DNA from: Scytalidium lignicola
Lineage: Eukaryota > Ascomycota > Leotiomycetes
Reading direction: 5' to 3'
DNA length: 42,810 nucleotides
Assembly: GCA_002812745.2 (NCBI GenBank)
Contig: NCSJ02000350.1
Coordinates: 1 to 42,810 of the forward strand
The notes under the pieces are model-generated. The model ran no database searches, had not been told where the DNA came from, and saw only the letters and a list, made by a program, of their open reading frames with translations. How positions within the stretch are numbered: position 1 is the stretch's first letter; every line of letters starts with the position of its first letter. Made by a program: the position numbers and the translations under genes. This document shows, in pieces, positions 1-11,510 of the stretch.

Positions 1-235
1 CTTCGAATAGGTGGCATGTTTCCAGTACATGCCGAACTGTTTGATCGTCTTCCCCACAATCACAGAGCGACGATTCAGCTCTGTTGATTCTGTGTAAGTA
101 TGCTTTCAGGCCTATTTTGCCTGTCCTCATTTGGATCAGGACAGAGCTCATGGCCTTCTGCATCCTTGTGTACAGGTCTCCGATTCTCTTTTGTAACTCA
201 TTTCCGGACACTGTTTGATGGGAAGTTTTATGCGC
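1..235 (-). mobile_element. 3' part of a LINE (non-LTR retrotransposon) ORF2, 5'-truncated
   Basis: Read on the minus strand, an open frame runs off the left edge. It contains the peptides QMRTGKIGLKAYLHRIN and CDCGEDDQTVRHVLETC. This is the pattern of the end of fungal and insect LINE ORF2 proteins, downstream of the RNase H domain: a conserved R-TGKIGL-YLHR stretch followed by a CxC...HxxxxC knuckle. The similarity stops near 235, as expected for a 5'-truncated insertion whose 3' end lies beyond the window. No reverse transcriptase domain is visible, so the copy is not functional here. The family name is from memory of LINE C-termini and not from a search. Confidence 0.6.
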
Positions 236-699
236 AACTTAAATACAATATTTTGATATGGCTTAGGTTATTAGGTCAACATAAGCCATCTATATAATGA
301 ATGACTCTCTAGACTGACCATCTTTAATATCGACAGGCAGTCTTCAACACCTACCCCGCCAGACTTCGCACATTACATCATCAGCTTTTATCAAAGATTA
401 CTCATACACACAATCTGGAGATCAGAATGTAGCTGCGCTCAATAATCACACCTTCCCCGACTTTGATTTCTCGATTTATAATCAACTCCTGATAACTTAT
501 ATCCGTATAAGCTAAAATGTACATGCATAATGCAAGCTAAACTTAACATCGCAACTACCTCTCTAATACCTAACTTCAACCGTAAGATAGATTCTGAATT
601 CAACTACCAAATATAACTATCTCATTGAGCTCCCCTTCCCGCTCCAAGAATCTTCCTCACTTTTTATTAGGCAGGATAAAATATCTTATTGCTTTCAAA
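236..699. other. Intergenic stretch upstream of the NmrA-like gene
   Basis: AT-rich DNA without a convincing reading frame. It presumably holds the promoter and leader of the gene starting at 700. I see no repeat or RNA gene. Confidence 0.5.
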
Positions 700-1783
700 A
701 TGTCTTCTCAATCTGTCCTTCTCATCGGTGCTGGCGGCTACCTTGGTCGCGTGGTAGTCAAAGAATTCCTTAATCAAAAATCCAAGTTCGCACGTGTAGC
801 CATTCTCGTTGATCCATCAAAAGTAAACAAATTCGCTGAAGAAGCTAAATCAGGAATGGAAGTGGTGATTGGAAGCTTTCTCGAACCTGGATCGTTCAAA
901 GGTCTGTCTCGTCATTTCCCTACAAACGTGGGGAGGGAACTCTTGAGCTAATTTATGTTTTACCTTAGGATTTAACACAGTTATCTCGATGCTTGGCAAT
1001 CATGCCATGGCTCTTCAACCTGCAATCATTGATGCTGCAGTATCTGCAGGCGTGACGCACTTTTACCCATCTGAATTTGGTGCTGATATAGGCCAAGGCC
1101 CCTACTTGACTAATCGCTATTTCCGTGACAAACATCTTACGCGCCACCATTTAGAGAAAACTGCTGAGGAATATAAGAATAAGGGATTTGGATACACGCT
1201 GATTATAACCGGCGGGTTTGCAGAATTTGCTGCCCATCCCGCTTTTGGCATATATACTGATGAAGCTAAATTTGAGTTCTTTGGAAGTGAAACGAAAAGA
1301 GAGCCATTTACAGCAGTTGTAGAGTAAGTGCAATGCTTATTTTAAGATTTTGAGGATTTATAACTAATTTTTAACCTTTTCTATAGTATCGCGAAATATA
1401 CCGTCGCATCTGTCTCAATGCTTCCTTCCCCAGGTGTTGCGTTGGAATCTCCATGCCGTACTTTTCGTATCCCTACTGCGACTTACAGTTGGAAAGAGAT
1501 CATCGATATAATATCTCGTATACAGGGGAAAGAGTATACTCGCATCTACCGTCCCAATTCCGAGGCCCTCGAACTAGCCTCTAAGTACGCTAAAGAAGGA
1601 GATGTTGATTCGGAGCTGTTGTATTCCCTGAAAGCTATAATAGGGAACCCAAATGGAGAATCAATATCAAAACCGTGGGACAACGATAAGTTTCCGGATA
1701 TTGTCCCAGAAAGTTTGGAGTATCTCTCCAGAAGTTATTGGGAGCAAAGTAGTAATTTAAGACTACAGGAGTTTTTACAATAG
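700..1783 (+). CDS. NmrA-like / isoflavone-reductase-like NAD(P)-binding protein
   Basis: Three exons fit perfectly: 700-901, 969-1323 and 1387-1783, giving 317 residues. Introns are 67 and 63 nt with YAG acceptors and in-phase joins. The N-terminus VLLIGAGGYLGRVVV carries the GxGGxxG dinucleotide-binding loop at residues 10-16. It is followed by the family-typical 'NTVISMLGNHAMALQPAIIDAA' region and a 'FYPSEFG' motif, all as in NmrA/PCBER/isoflavone-reductase proteins. Members reduce small aromatic substrates or act as NAD(P)-sensing regulators, and the sequence does not say which. The start at 700 is chosen because it directly precedes the first beta strand; an in-frame ATG at 625 would add 25 unconserved residues. 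Cytosolic, with no signal peptide. Length is normal for the family. No functional partner is evident among the neighbours. Confidence 0.88.
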
Positions 1784-2141
1784 TTTAGAATTATCTTAAT
1801 AGTAAACAGGATATTACCCCCTCAAACGGTTCCTAGGCTTTCCCTGCCGCATTAATTAAAATCTTCTGGTCAAATACCTCCCCAACCCAATGGGAGTTGC
1901 CAACCGTTAGTAGAGCCTCCTACCCGTTAAGCAAACTCTAATATAAATATTTCCAGCGTAAATTATGAAGTCAAGAAAATCTTTGCTTCTTCCTTGCTAG
2001 ATGTTAATATTGTACTTCATAAACATAGTCTCTTGGCATCATTATACACCACGGAAATGTCCTTTCCACAATTCCAATCTGAGATATTTTGAAAATTCAA
2101 TTATAGAGGAGTTGTTTCTTTAATTAACGTGCAATCACTGA
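1784..2141. other. Intergenic region between converging genes
   Basis: AT-rich 3'-flanking DNA of two converging genes. No coding, RNA or repeat feature was recognised. Confidence 0.5.
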
Positions 2142-3398
2142 TCATCCCAACCAATCAAGCCATGCAGGTTTCATCGTTCCTTCCCCTGTGTACGACGTAA
2201 GGTAGAACCGTACTATGAGGGCAAATTTCAAAATAGTATATCCATCAATTGCAATCAAACCATTCCCAAAGCGACGTGAGAGCCATTCCTTGCATATCTC
2301 CAGATACCTCTCTTGTTTTTCTGGGAATCTCCACAAGACGAAAAAGGGGGTCGATGCTAATAAAAGAAATATAAATCCTACCACTAGTATCCAGAAAGCC
2401 CATTCTAAAAATGCAGAATATACAAAGATCCATTTACCCTTTTGTTTCTCTATGAACTCAAAGAGTAAAAACAAGGGTACAGAAAACGGCCAAAATATTA
2501 AATGAAGTGCCGAAGCCAGTCCAAATAGCACCCAGGTTGCACCCATTAATAACATAAAATAAAGAGGCTCTTCGTTGTGGTATCTCCATTCCGGTACGAC
2601 TCGGTCTTGCCAAACATTTTCAGAGTCATCTAACAATGTAATAAGTTCAGTCACCTCCAAAGCCTCTTTTTCGAGTAGTGGCCTAAGTTTTGGTGGACCA
2701 AGATGTAACGCGGCAAAAGATAATATTTCAATTGTGAGAAACGACAGTGTATACGACGTAGCGAGAAGGATTGTCCTTATCGTGCCCTTCACAGAAAATG
2801 CTTTGATGATAGCAAGGACCATCAAGCCGTCTCCAAGCAATCTATCATGTCCAAAGTGTCGAATCCGACCGCAGAATGACTCTAAAGAATCATAACAGTA
2901 GGCTCCGGTCAGTAAATTTCCAGGTGGGTCCCCGTTGCTTTTCTTCCGCCACCATAGATCTTCTTCAGCCCTGAAATACCGCCATGATAGTGTTGCCATC
3001 GCTGAGATCTTCAAACTCTTTCGATATTTTGTCACACCTTTAGCAACCATCGCAAGTACTCCAACCGCATCCCAAATACCCAATTCTGGAGCGATCCTGT
3101 ATAGCCCTCCCCTTCTCGATACGACAATTGATCCTGGCATATGAATGGCACATCCTGTAGCTAGAATCACTATGATTCCTAGAGCTGCTCCTGGTGACAG
3201 CTCTTGTGCTCGACATCGGTGGACAACTTTGGCTTCCTCATCCTCTTCGTCCTTCCTAGCTATTATCTTAATATCATGCTCTAGCTGTACTCCAGCTAAT
3301 TCAGGATAGGAGACACTTTCCTCGCGATCGGAGCGAGCCTGAAGGGCAGACGTTGTAGTTATAATAAATGCAACTATTATAAAGCCGATGCCCTTCAT
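2142..3398 (-). CDS. Multi-spanning membrane protein A of a divergent paralogous pair
   Basis: Single exon, 418 residues. It starts with a hydrophobic signal-like segment (MKGIGFIIVAFIITTTSALQ). A short acidic luminal stretch follows, then several long hydrophobic segments at about residues 70-95, 108-122, 180-195, 207-232, 278-312, 322-352 and 385-398. Motifs shared with the gene at 3682 are PGSIVVSRRGGLYRIAPELG, DLWWR and the very C-terminus KPAWLDWLG. The function is unknown to me. The features suggest an integral membrane protein entering the secretory pathway, with a conserved C-terminal tail. The two paralogs are divergently transcribed from a 283-bp spacer and may share a promoter. No enzyme motif is visible. 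The gene model is secure (long ORF, no intron needed); the role is not. Confidence 0.82.
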   Translation of the reverse strand: MKGIGFIIVAFIITTTSALQARSDREESVSYPELAGVQLEHDIKIIARKDEEDEEAKVVHRCRAQELSPGAALGIIVILATGCAIHMPGSIVVSRRGGLYRIAPELGIWDAVGVLAMVAKGVTKYRKSLKISAMATLSWRYFRAEEDLWWRKKSNGDPPGNLLTGAYCYDSLESFCGRIRHFGHDRLLGDGLMVLAIIKAFSVKGTIRTILLATSYTLSFLTIEILSFAALHLGPPKLRPLLEKEALEVTELITLLDDSENVWQDRVVPEWRYHNEEPLYFMLLMGATWVLFGLASALHLIFWPFSVPLFLLFEFIEKQKGKWIFVYSAFLEWAFWILVVGFIFLLLASTPFFVLWRFPEKQERYLEICKEWLSRRFGNGLIAIDGYTILKFALIVRFYLTSYTGEGTMKPAWLDWLG

Positions 3399-3681
3399 TT
3401 TGCATTTTCTTGATGGGAATAAGGAAAATAATACATTGGAACTGGGTTTGTCCTTGGCTTTACAGTAGATTGGGATTCATGCATCTTGCAGGTAGCCTTG
3501 CACTGCCTCTGCGCCACGAGGGATTCTGTCTACTGTGCAGTCTGCCTATTGAAATTGCACAGCCACGCGCTTTCCAAACCTTCCCCCCTTATTATCCTTA
3601 TTAGCAACGACTATGAAAACACCAAAAACTTCAGTATTGTAGACCTCAATTTGTCTCGATCGATTTATCTCAATCTTAGGC
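3399..3681. promoter_or_regulatory. Shared spacer between divergent membrane-protein genes
   Basis: The two paralogous genes start on either side of this 283-bp stretch, so both promoters must lie here unless the plus-strand gene has an extra upstream exon. No factor-binding motif was identified. A 5' exon for the plus gene is possible, because a TTAG acceptor-like site lies just before its chosen start. Confidence 0.4.
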
Positions 3682-5144
3682 ATGGGTGGGTGGTCGTTCT
3701 CATTCGAGGCATATTTCATAAATGCCTACTACATTAGTGACCTCAACACTACTCATGTTGAGCAGCCGAAGCCACACATAATCGATAACTGTGGGCCATC
3801 AAACTTAATTTCATCCGGATTCGCCCTTTGGTTAGTGCTCGTGCCTGCTGTAGCCTGCGTCGTGCAGCTTCCAGGCTCAGTTTTCCTGTATCGTCGCTCC
3901 AACTTTTATCGGTTCGCCCCAGAGATTGGGCTTGCAGATTGCCTTGCGACTATACTATTGCTTGCTAGAGCACTGCTACGGGGATATGGATGGAAAGAAT
4001 CTGTTGCGGCGATCTTTCTCATTCGCGAGGGAATTGGTAGAGGAGACTTGTGGTGGAGAGATGAAGTTGCAACGACTGAAGGGAGTCAACGTACAGGTAA
4101 GAATACTCCAAAAGTTGACCTCTCGATCGCATCTGTGCCATTTTTAACTTCGAAGGTTTAATGGACAATGCAGCTGGAGATATCGAAGCAAGTGCAGTTG
4201 TAGATGCCTCCGAAGGTTCCACGTTGGAAGAAAATTACAGCACCAAAAGAATCAAATCTCGGCTTCTACCTTATGCGGAACCGGTCTCACTTGAGCGAAT
4301 GATCGGAACTGCCTTATTTGTGGTTGCTTTGATCAGAGTCATCACTGTTTTGGCATCTGGCTCTGGCAATGCAGCGGTCAGGATGACTTGTATCATAGCA
4401 TTGGCATATGCAAGCAGCTTCGTCGTCTTTGAAATACTTGTCTGGAGCTTAGCACTTATATCCCCAACCTATTCCCTTGAAGATATTCCAATTAATAACT
4501 TGCTCGACTTACTACGCTTCGTGGATCCAGGAGACAATCCTTTTACCTTTCCTCAGTCACAAGCATCCACCGACGCGGTAGTAATCAACCCAACCATCGA
4601 GCTATCATCAGTATCTGTTCACACCCAAACAGGTACAGGATCTTCTCAATCAAGGGACGCATCCACTGTCAGAACATCCTCTACAGGTCTGCCATGGAAC
4701 AAAGCCGTTGCATTTTCAGCTGTATTATTAGGCATCCTTGGTCCCCTCATATGGGTATTTATTCTTAGCAGTATCTGGAGGCCGAACAAATCTGTGGTCT
4801 TCATTTCAAGCTCCGCACTCGGGTTCCTTGGCCTTCGACTTGTAGGGAAGATAGCTTTCTGCTTGCTGTCCACTCAGCAGATCTATATTATCTTCCCACA
4901 GTGGATTCAGCAGCTATATCATGATTTTTCTGACATATCAAAAAGGTTGGACCGTAATATCGAAACTAAGAATAGTCTCTTTGTCATTCGCTGGATTTGG
5001 GACCGCATCACAACCATCAATCTGTTCTCGGCCACCTGGATCATTGTTATTTGCATTTATTACGCCCGTTTATTTCCCCAGCACAGTCTTGAAAATTTAG
5101 ATGAGCCGCCTGCAAAGCCATTATGGCTTGATTGGCTAGGATGA
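3682..5144 (+). CDS. Multi-spanning membrane protein B of a divergent paralogous pair
   Basis: Two exons, 3682-4096 and 4174-5144, joined in phase across a 77-nt GTAAGA...GCAG intron, give 461 residues. The protein aligns with the minus-strand neighbour: a hydrophobic segment leading to QLPGSVFLYRRSNFYRFAPEIG, then DLWWR, and a C-terminus KPLWLDWLG. Between these are about six to seven hydrophobic segments and a polar insert (residues about 265-335) rich in Ser/Thr/Gln. Unlike its partner it has no obvious signal peptide at the chosen ATG, so a first exon encoding one may be missing from this model. Function unknown. The shared C-terminal peptide implies a conserved interaction or sorting role, which is inference. 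The intron is supported by the exact restoration of frame. Confidence 0.78.
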
Positions 5145-5924
5145 AACTAACTAGCGGACTTTAAATCCTTCTATATCTATACAAATTATGGTGTCTATTC
5201 ACTGTCATTTTGTACTGAACTACTTACCCGTGACCTGGACTATTAACAGTCTCGACTGGAGTATAAGGTTACTCTTGGTCATGAACAAATGGAATAGAGT
5301 AAGCTTTTAGTCAGGCAGCCCATCAATATAGATTCGAGAATCAGGCATAAATGCAACAGAGATATTAAAAGCCACATGGGCCATGGACGAGCGTTCCACA
5401 ATGATAATATGATCAGTCACATAAAACTAGCATATGCCTTCGAACCATATCATTTGAAGTAAGGGATAAGGAAGATCTGATAGAGGATAGAAGCAATAAT
5501 AAAGTTTGCGGGTATATCAGTGTGCTGCTCCATAACATTGGGGTACCTGTGATCAAACTGAATGAAATTAGCATATGGCTTTCAAGAGTTACGCTAGATA
5601 CTTTCAAAAAGGTATTGTAGATTCTACTTAAGGGATTATTTTCATTAATCCCTAAGTATTTGTGACTTTTGATTTAAGAAAATATTTAGCAAGCGGTTAT
5701 AGAGTTGAGGACTATGCATTCAGTGTAGACTAAAAAACATCATTCCTGACGGCTCAGGATCGCCATTGTGAGCTATTTTTAGGTCAATATATTTTCAATC
5801 CCAAAATGGTCGATGTGGCGCTTTATCTGTCAGACAAATTCAGCTCTCAGTACCTCCATACTTCTCAGCCTGCCTCATCACTATGACGAGGATATTGTCA
5901 CATATAATGTAGTATTCGAATAAA
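5145..5924. other. Intergenic region upstream of the HET gene
   Basis: AT-rich, no reading frame above background and no repeat recognised. It must contain the HET gene promoter and the 3' end of the membrane gene. Confidence 0.5.
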
Positions 5925-8234
5925 ATGTCTTCAAATCCGGTCAATTTTGTCAATCAGGCATACCTACCTTTGAACGTATGCCAGATATGTTACTCTATCC
6001 GTTTCTTCCCAGCATCCGAGCTATCACAGGCTGAGGCTCGTGAATTGAAATCATACTTCGCCCAAGATGAACAATGGGTCTTCAATCGCAGATTATTTTA
6101 TAAACACCATCCAACTCTTAGTCAACTACGCGATACATCAAACGAAGGGTGCCACTGCTGTTTCCTAATATGGAATCATGTATTCGCTCGACATGAGCTT
6201 TCCGATGAGGAGTTGTCTACACTTGGCCCAATCATCCTTCACCAGTCATTGGCAATGAACGAGACTAAGTGGAATGCAAATTGGTATCCAAATCCTGGAG
6301 GTTATCTGGATATTAAAGTCGGAAGCTGGACCCAACAATGGGGCTTTGGAGTGCTTCGCTTTGTTCAAACTACAAGTCGATTCTCCCTTTCCTCCTTCCT
6401 AGTGAATGGTTCATTGAATTTCGTTAGGTTCAAAATGTCATTTCACTGACTATTATATAGACCTGACTACAATAGCACTGCAGATGAATGGGCTGATTCC
6501 TTCTCCGCTAGGCAACGTTCGTCTTGCCAAACTCTGGCTAGCATCATGCTGGATCAACCACCCACAGTGCTTTCAAGCAACCATTCCCCCTATGCCAACT
6601 CGGCTTGTTGATGTTGGCCCTTCGGATGGTTCTCGCCAACCTCGACTTTGCGTCCCAACAGTGCGTGCTAGATACTTAACTCTAAGCCACTGCTGGGGCG
6701 GCATTGAGATTGCAAAGACAACGACATCCAACTTCAAGAATCATTGCCGTGAAATACCCATGTCAAACTTATCCAAGACGTTTCAACAGGCAATACAGGT
6801 TACCAGACTATTTGGAATGCGGTATTTGTGGATCGATTCTTTATGCATCATTCAAGACTCAGCTGAAGACTGGGAAAGAGGTATTCTTATTATATCCCTC
6901 TCTAATATCATCGAGAGTAGTTCTGACAGATTCTGCACTATTAGAGGCTTTAAATATGTGCTCGGTTTACCAGAATGGGCTTTTCAACATTGCAGCTTCG
7001 CGCGCAAGGAATGGAAACGAAGGGCTATTCGAACCTACGGACCCTCTGTTTCATACTCCTTGCATTATACCTCAGTACCGAATCCAAAGGCGAACAGGCC
7101 AGGAACTTTGCACTTTTCTCACCCCCGACCGATCATCACAAGCACTTCTTGAGCTGGAGAAGCAGGAACTCGAAGGTCCATTATTCGAAAGAGCATGGGT
7201 ATTACAGGAAGAGTTGCTCGCACATGCCACCTTAGCTTTCACAAACAAGGGCATGGTGTGGAAGTGCTTTCGATCTACTTGCTCCTCTCAAGATCCAGAG
7301 CAAGTCCGTAGTGCGGAGATATTTGATTATTTGGTCCGTCCTTTCAAACTTGGGCTTAAATTCTCTCGTGATCCGAAAGTGTTAGAGAAAGAAATTGCAG
7401 ACCATCAAAAATATCACGCAGAATACACTTTCCAGCCGCAGAGAGAACAGGTCTACCTCGCTTGGGTTCAACATATAGAACTCTACCTGCTAAGGAAAAT
7501 CACATATCCAAGTGATAGGTTACCCGCTTTGCATGGCTTAGCGTCTGCTATGAAACAGGTGCTCTCTGATTCGTATTCACAAGAGGTGTACATAGCTGGA
7601 ATGTGGCTTTACGATATAGAAAAGCAGCTGCTCTGGAGCACGGCGATGCGGTATTTTCATAGTGCGAAGCATCTTGCACAATTCCGGAAAATATGAACCA
7701 GAGAAAAGGCCAAAGCGTAGAGTACGCCCTCCTCAGTTATATATCGCACCCTCTTGGAGTTGGGCTAGCATGAATGAGACACCGGTGAGCTGGGGAAATT
7801 ATAGTCAACTTAGTTCCTACAGTGAAGGCTGGATTAAAGTGTTAAAGACAGACTCGAATCTTAATCGTCTTGATTCATCCGATGATCCCACAGATGTCTG
7901 TTTAAGGGTTGAAGGCATGCTTCTCCCCGCTCTAGCGAGAGAGGGGGAGCTATATGGAGTACATGAAAATGCTGACAAGTCTATCAGCTTAGGTGAGATT
8001 ATCTTGGATGATGACACTGATATCCAAGATAAAATGAATGGGGAACTGGTGACTTTACTCCCAGTAATTTCCCAATCAGAGAAGCCTGTTTATAATAAGT
8101 CGAGTACGATTGTCTGTCTGGCACTGAAAAAAGTGGAATTTGCACCAACTCAGTATCGAAGGATAGGAATTGGGTTGGTTACGCAAATGGAGGCGTTTAA
8201 GGGTTGTTCTAAGGAACTTCTGGTTCTGATCTAG
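5925..8234 (+). CDS. Heterokaryon-incompatibility (HET) domain protein
   Basis: Four exons fit: 5925-6401, 6484-6880, 6945-7650 and 7721-8234, giving 697 residues in frame. Exon 2 holds RLAKLWLASCWINHPQC and then the HET core: YLTLSHCWGG at about 222-231 and YLWIDSLCIIQDSAEDW at about 273-289. The latter continues across the intron into EALNMCSVYQNGLFNIAA. Exon 3 has the ERAWVLQEELL motif (the HET 'R.W..QE' signature), and exon 4 has APSWSWAS, usual in the C-terminal half. HET proteins act in non-self recognition and can trigger cell death when incompatible partners fuse. Introns 2 and 3 are well supported. The first (6402-6483) is less certain, since an acceptor at 6460 is also possible. No NACHT or repeat domain is attached. 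The gene appears intact. Confidence 0.88.
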
Positions 8235-8329
8235 CGGTATCTCGATAGCACTTTGTTTCTGATTGCTAATGATTGATTTGAGATTTCCCACGCAATATTC
8301 GTGCCAAATTTAGCAGACCATTCTATTTA

Positions 8330-8466
8330 TTGAACTAAACGTAGTTATCTTTCAGAGATAGTTTGCTCGTCGAGGTAGAAGATGAATTAATCTTCCTCGA
8401 TAGCCTAAGTTTAAGTAGCTCTGAATATAGCTTTGGTATGATAAGTATTATATAATATTATCATAA
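8330..8466 (+). pseudogene. Relic of a GNAT acetyltransferase gene, copy 1
   Basis: From about 8356 to 8463 this DNA closely matches 11623-11731. In one frame it reads VEDELIFLDSLSLSSSEYSFGMISII before stopping. This aligns loosely with the beta4 region of the intact GNAT at 33551 (LVELDSEAIGFVNL ... NNIGLLF). It is a short piece without the acetyl-CoA loop and cannot be functional. The two relics resemble each other more than either resembles the intact gene. Confidence 0.45.
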
Positions 8467-8912
8467 TGTAGGAAAGAGCGTGAGCTGTTAATTATGACAG
8501 GGGTTGCGTTGGGACCCCGACTGCCCACCGATTTCAATTGTTCTCATTCGGAATGTGACGCTAGTCGACTGGCGGCTGAATCCTTTTATTGCATCACACA
8601 TTCTTTCTTCTATATAGGTGACTCCATTTCTGGCAGTCGAGGGGATAATCCACAGCTTTCAAATTGTACACCATTACTCGCTTGCAGCATCGGTCTCGCA
8701 GCTTGGACTCGGCAGCTGACTGGTTGACTGGCGACGCCCCTTGGCTGCGTGGAACTTTTGGCTCTCCCTCCGCAGGGAACTTTTGGCTGTTCGTGAAACC
8801 TGTTGTTTTATCCAATAGTGGTCGTTCCTGCACCCCGTCACATTTGTGGAATGAGGCAGCGAGGCTCCGGCCAACATTTATATTAATACAACTTATCTCT
8901 CCTCAGTCATGG
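8467..8912. other. Upstream region of the Clr5 gene
   Basis: Contains several short overlapping frames on both strands, none with recognisable domains. The local base composition is more even than the flanks. An ATG at 8909, out of frame with the Clr5 exon, could start a different or upstream frame. Confidence 0.35.
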
Positions 8913-10746
8913 ATGAATTCAAAGCAATACAGTGTCTCATCTGCAGGTCTTACAATGGATTTCCAAAGCATGCCGTTACGTGAAGCCTTCGATCAGCCAA
9001 AGGCGCTTACTATTAGAACTCGTTTTTACTCTGCCGCGGAATGGGAACTTCAGAAACCATTGATCGAGCAGTTCTATGTCCAGGAAGGCCGGACTTGCAA
9101 GGAAACAATGGCTATCTTGAAGGGAAAAGGCTTTTCAGTGAGGTAGGTTTGTTCTCGTGATCATCTCTATACACCACACCGAGTGAAAGCTCATTCTTCA
9201 TACAGTGAAAAGCAAATTAAGAGCCGATTAACGAAGTGGAATTTCGACATCAAGAACATAAGAGGAAATACCATGCGAGCGATCGCAAAAGTCCAGGCCA
9301 GGAGACAAAAAGAGCAAGGCAAAGAGAGTGTCTTTAAAATCAACAACAGATCTGTACATCCTCGAAATATAAAACGCTTTCTTTTAAAGAAAAATATCTC
9401 GGAGGATGAGCTTCTTACCACTCAAGAATCAGATGACAGTAGGCTACTCGCTATGTCTATGTGTGGAGTTTCAACTAACGCTTCCAAAAGCTGTTGAATA
9501 CACCGTTTATACTCCTAGGCCGTCAACACCCTCGAGCTGTACGGGTCTCACTTACCAAGGAGAGCGGTCCCATCATCCAACACTCTTCCGCGAGCCAGGC
9601 TTACCAATTGGTAGCGTCGAATGACTTCTGCTACGGTTCAATAAAGATATTTCTAATGCTCCTTCATTCACGAAAATGGGATTTGGCCGCTGGTTATGGA
9701 AAAATCATTTGTTACCCGCCACTCTACACTCACCGCCATTATTTCATGCAGTTGTAGCTACCGCGGCATTAACTGTGTACGATCAAATAAAATCACCTGG
9801 TTTAAAAATGACTATACAACAGAATATGGTCAAAAGTTATCAACACTTACATAAGGCTCTGGAAATCGAAGATGTGCACTCTAATGTTGCGTTAACAACA
9901 TCTCTCATCCTCTTTTTCAATGAGCTTGAGCTACAGGGCATACTCAAAGATGATTTATACGCCAATATATTGTTCTTTTGTACGACGTACGATGCAATTA
10001 TTTCGGTCTATATTCAGTCAATTCAAGGAATTTCAACAGTCGAAGACCTGCCGCTTCTCATAGCCTCGCTAGCACTATACTTTTGTAAAGCTGCCCAAAT
10101 CTTAATACCGGCCCTGGATTTCTTTGCGATAAGTTTTGGCACGACCACCAATACTTCTAACAATTGCAAGTCTCTACTTGCTTCTCTGTCTGGTTTAGAA
10201 AGCATCATTGGTTTTATCACTTTCATTCAATTTCTCCAGAGCCGGTTCCAAATAACCGTCCGCCTTGAGCTAGGTGCTGAGCTACAGCGTGTGATAATAG
10301 AATGGCAGCCAGATGCACCTCCTAATCAGCCATTTGAGATGAGTAAGAAGCTCCTAAGAATATGTGAAGCATATCGCAATGCTGCACTGCTCCACCTGTA
10401 TCGAGCCATGCCTAGAATATCAACACCCGAGATGATTTCACCCTTGGCACACCAGGTACTTGATCACCTTGAACACGTTCCTGGCCGTGAGCACATAGGT
10501 TTAGAATTTTGGCCATTTCTTATGGCAAGTTCTACTCTCCAGCTAGCTCGCCCAAGAGACATTTACAAATGGGTTTTTCCAGTGTGCAGGAGGAAACTAG
10601 ATCTAGAAACGGTAAAAATATCATCATTTATTGTAAAACTCCTCGAGCTTATGGTGGAGAATATAGATATGGGAGATAGTAGCGAATGTGTGTGTCATGA
10701 ATGCGCGGAATCATCAGCAGCCTATTGTAGTTGTGACTTATTCTAG
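8913..10746 (+). CDS. Clr5-domain putative transcription regulator, with an in-frame TGA
   Basis: Exons 8913-9142, 9206-9438 and 9491-10746 keep one frame for 573 codons, with a single TGA at 9622-9624. Residues about 43-95 are a Clr5 domain: EWELQKPLIEQFYVQEGRTCKE, then GFSVSEKQIKSRLTKWNF across the first intron. Fungal Clr5 proteins are predicted DNA-binding regulators. A proline/threonine linker follows, then about 350 residues of helical sequence beginning WLWKNHLLPATLHSPPLFHAVVATAAL, which resembles fungal transcription-factor middle domains. The TGA can be avoided only by an extra intron (for example donor 9539, acceptor 9646), so the gene is either spliced there or a nonsense-mutated pseudogene. 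The first intron is secure. The second (CTAAC branch site, weak AAAAG acceptor) is probable. Start codon uncertain; 8955 is an alternative. Confidence 0.65.
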
Positions 10747-11510
10747 TTGTGATTTTTGAAGAGCGCATCGGATTGAAGAATGTAGCTATGGTTCGTATAT
10801 CCTACTCTTAGATGCATGATGTTTTAGATAGGATAGCAGTTCAGAGGCAAAATTATGGAATACCGTGTATTATGACCTTTGAATTACATTCCGAACAGAA
10901 CGCCAGGAGCGACATCTAAATTCACTTCCTTGACTCACGAGGTGGTTATCGCGATTACATGGAGTTGTACCTCATGAGTCTTATTAATTTTAATTTTAGT
11001 TTTATATTTTTTGTAAAACAATACAATTTCCTCGTCCAGTTACTTTTGGTGTTGGAACATGTATCCAAAGGAGTTGTGGCTAATTATGTACGGAGATTAG
11101 AGAACGCAACATCTTTGATTCTAAATCTGATTCTCAGTTGCTGGATACAATCAATTCATATTTTTTGAGACAACTCCCTATGCTTATCAACATATATTCA
11201 TCACGAATATATATATATCAACTGCAGATACACCATCTAATCTGTGTGCAGCAGGCTGTGCACTAATCCACATATATATGGTTTGAGCACAATGTGTAGC
11301 ATGGGACTCTTTCGCATATCTTGATTCCATTGTTAAGCCTGTACGTTTTAATCGAAATCCTTGCAGTAAAATATAGAGACTGTCCAATTGACAGTGGTTA
11401 CACCCCAAGCGGCAGTCCCATTATCCTTAACGACATTAGCAATCATCGCTACCTCCTCGATGGCAATGCAATATACGTGTCAAATAGCAATACCTCAAGG
11501 CTGTTACTGT
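10747..11510. other. Gene-free AT-rich stretch
   Basis: No coding or RNA feature is supported. A run of T/A-rich DNA (10980-11010) and a small (AT)n tract near 11207-11217 are the only simple features. Confidence 0.45.

Noticed and set aside
5925..8234. Antiphage-like or bacterial-type conflict island around the HET gene
   Set aside because: All genes are spliced and fungal in type; no NLR, no prokaryotic effector domain is seen.
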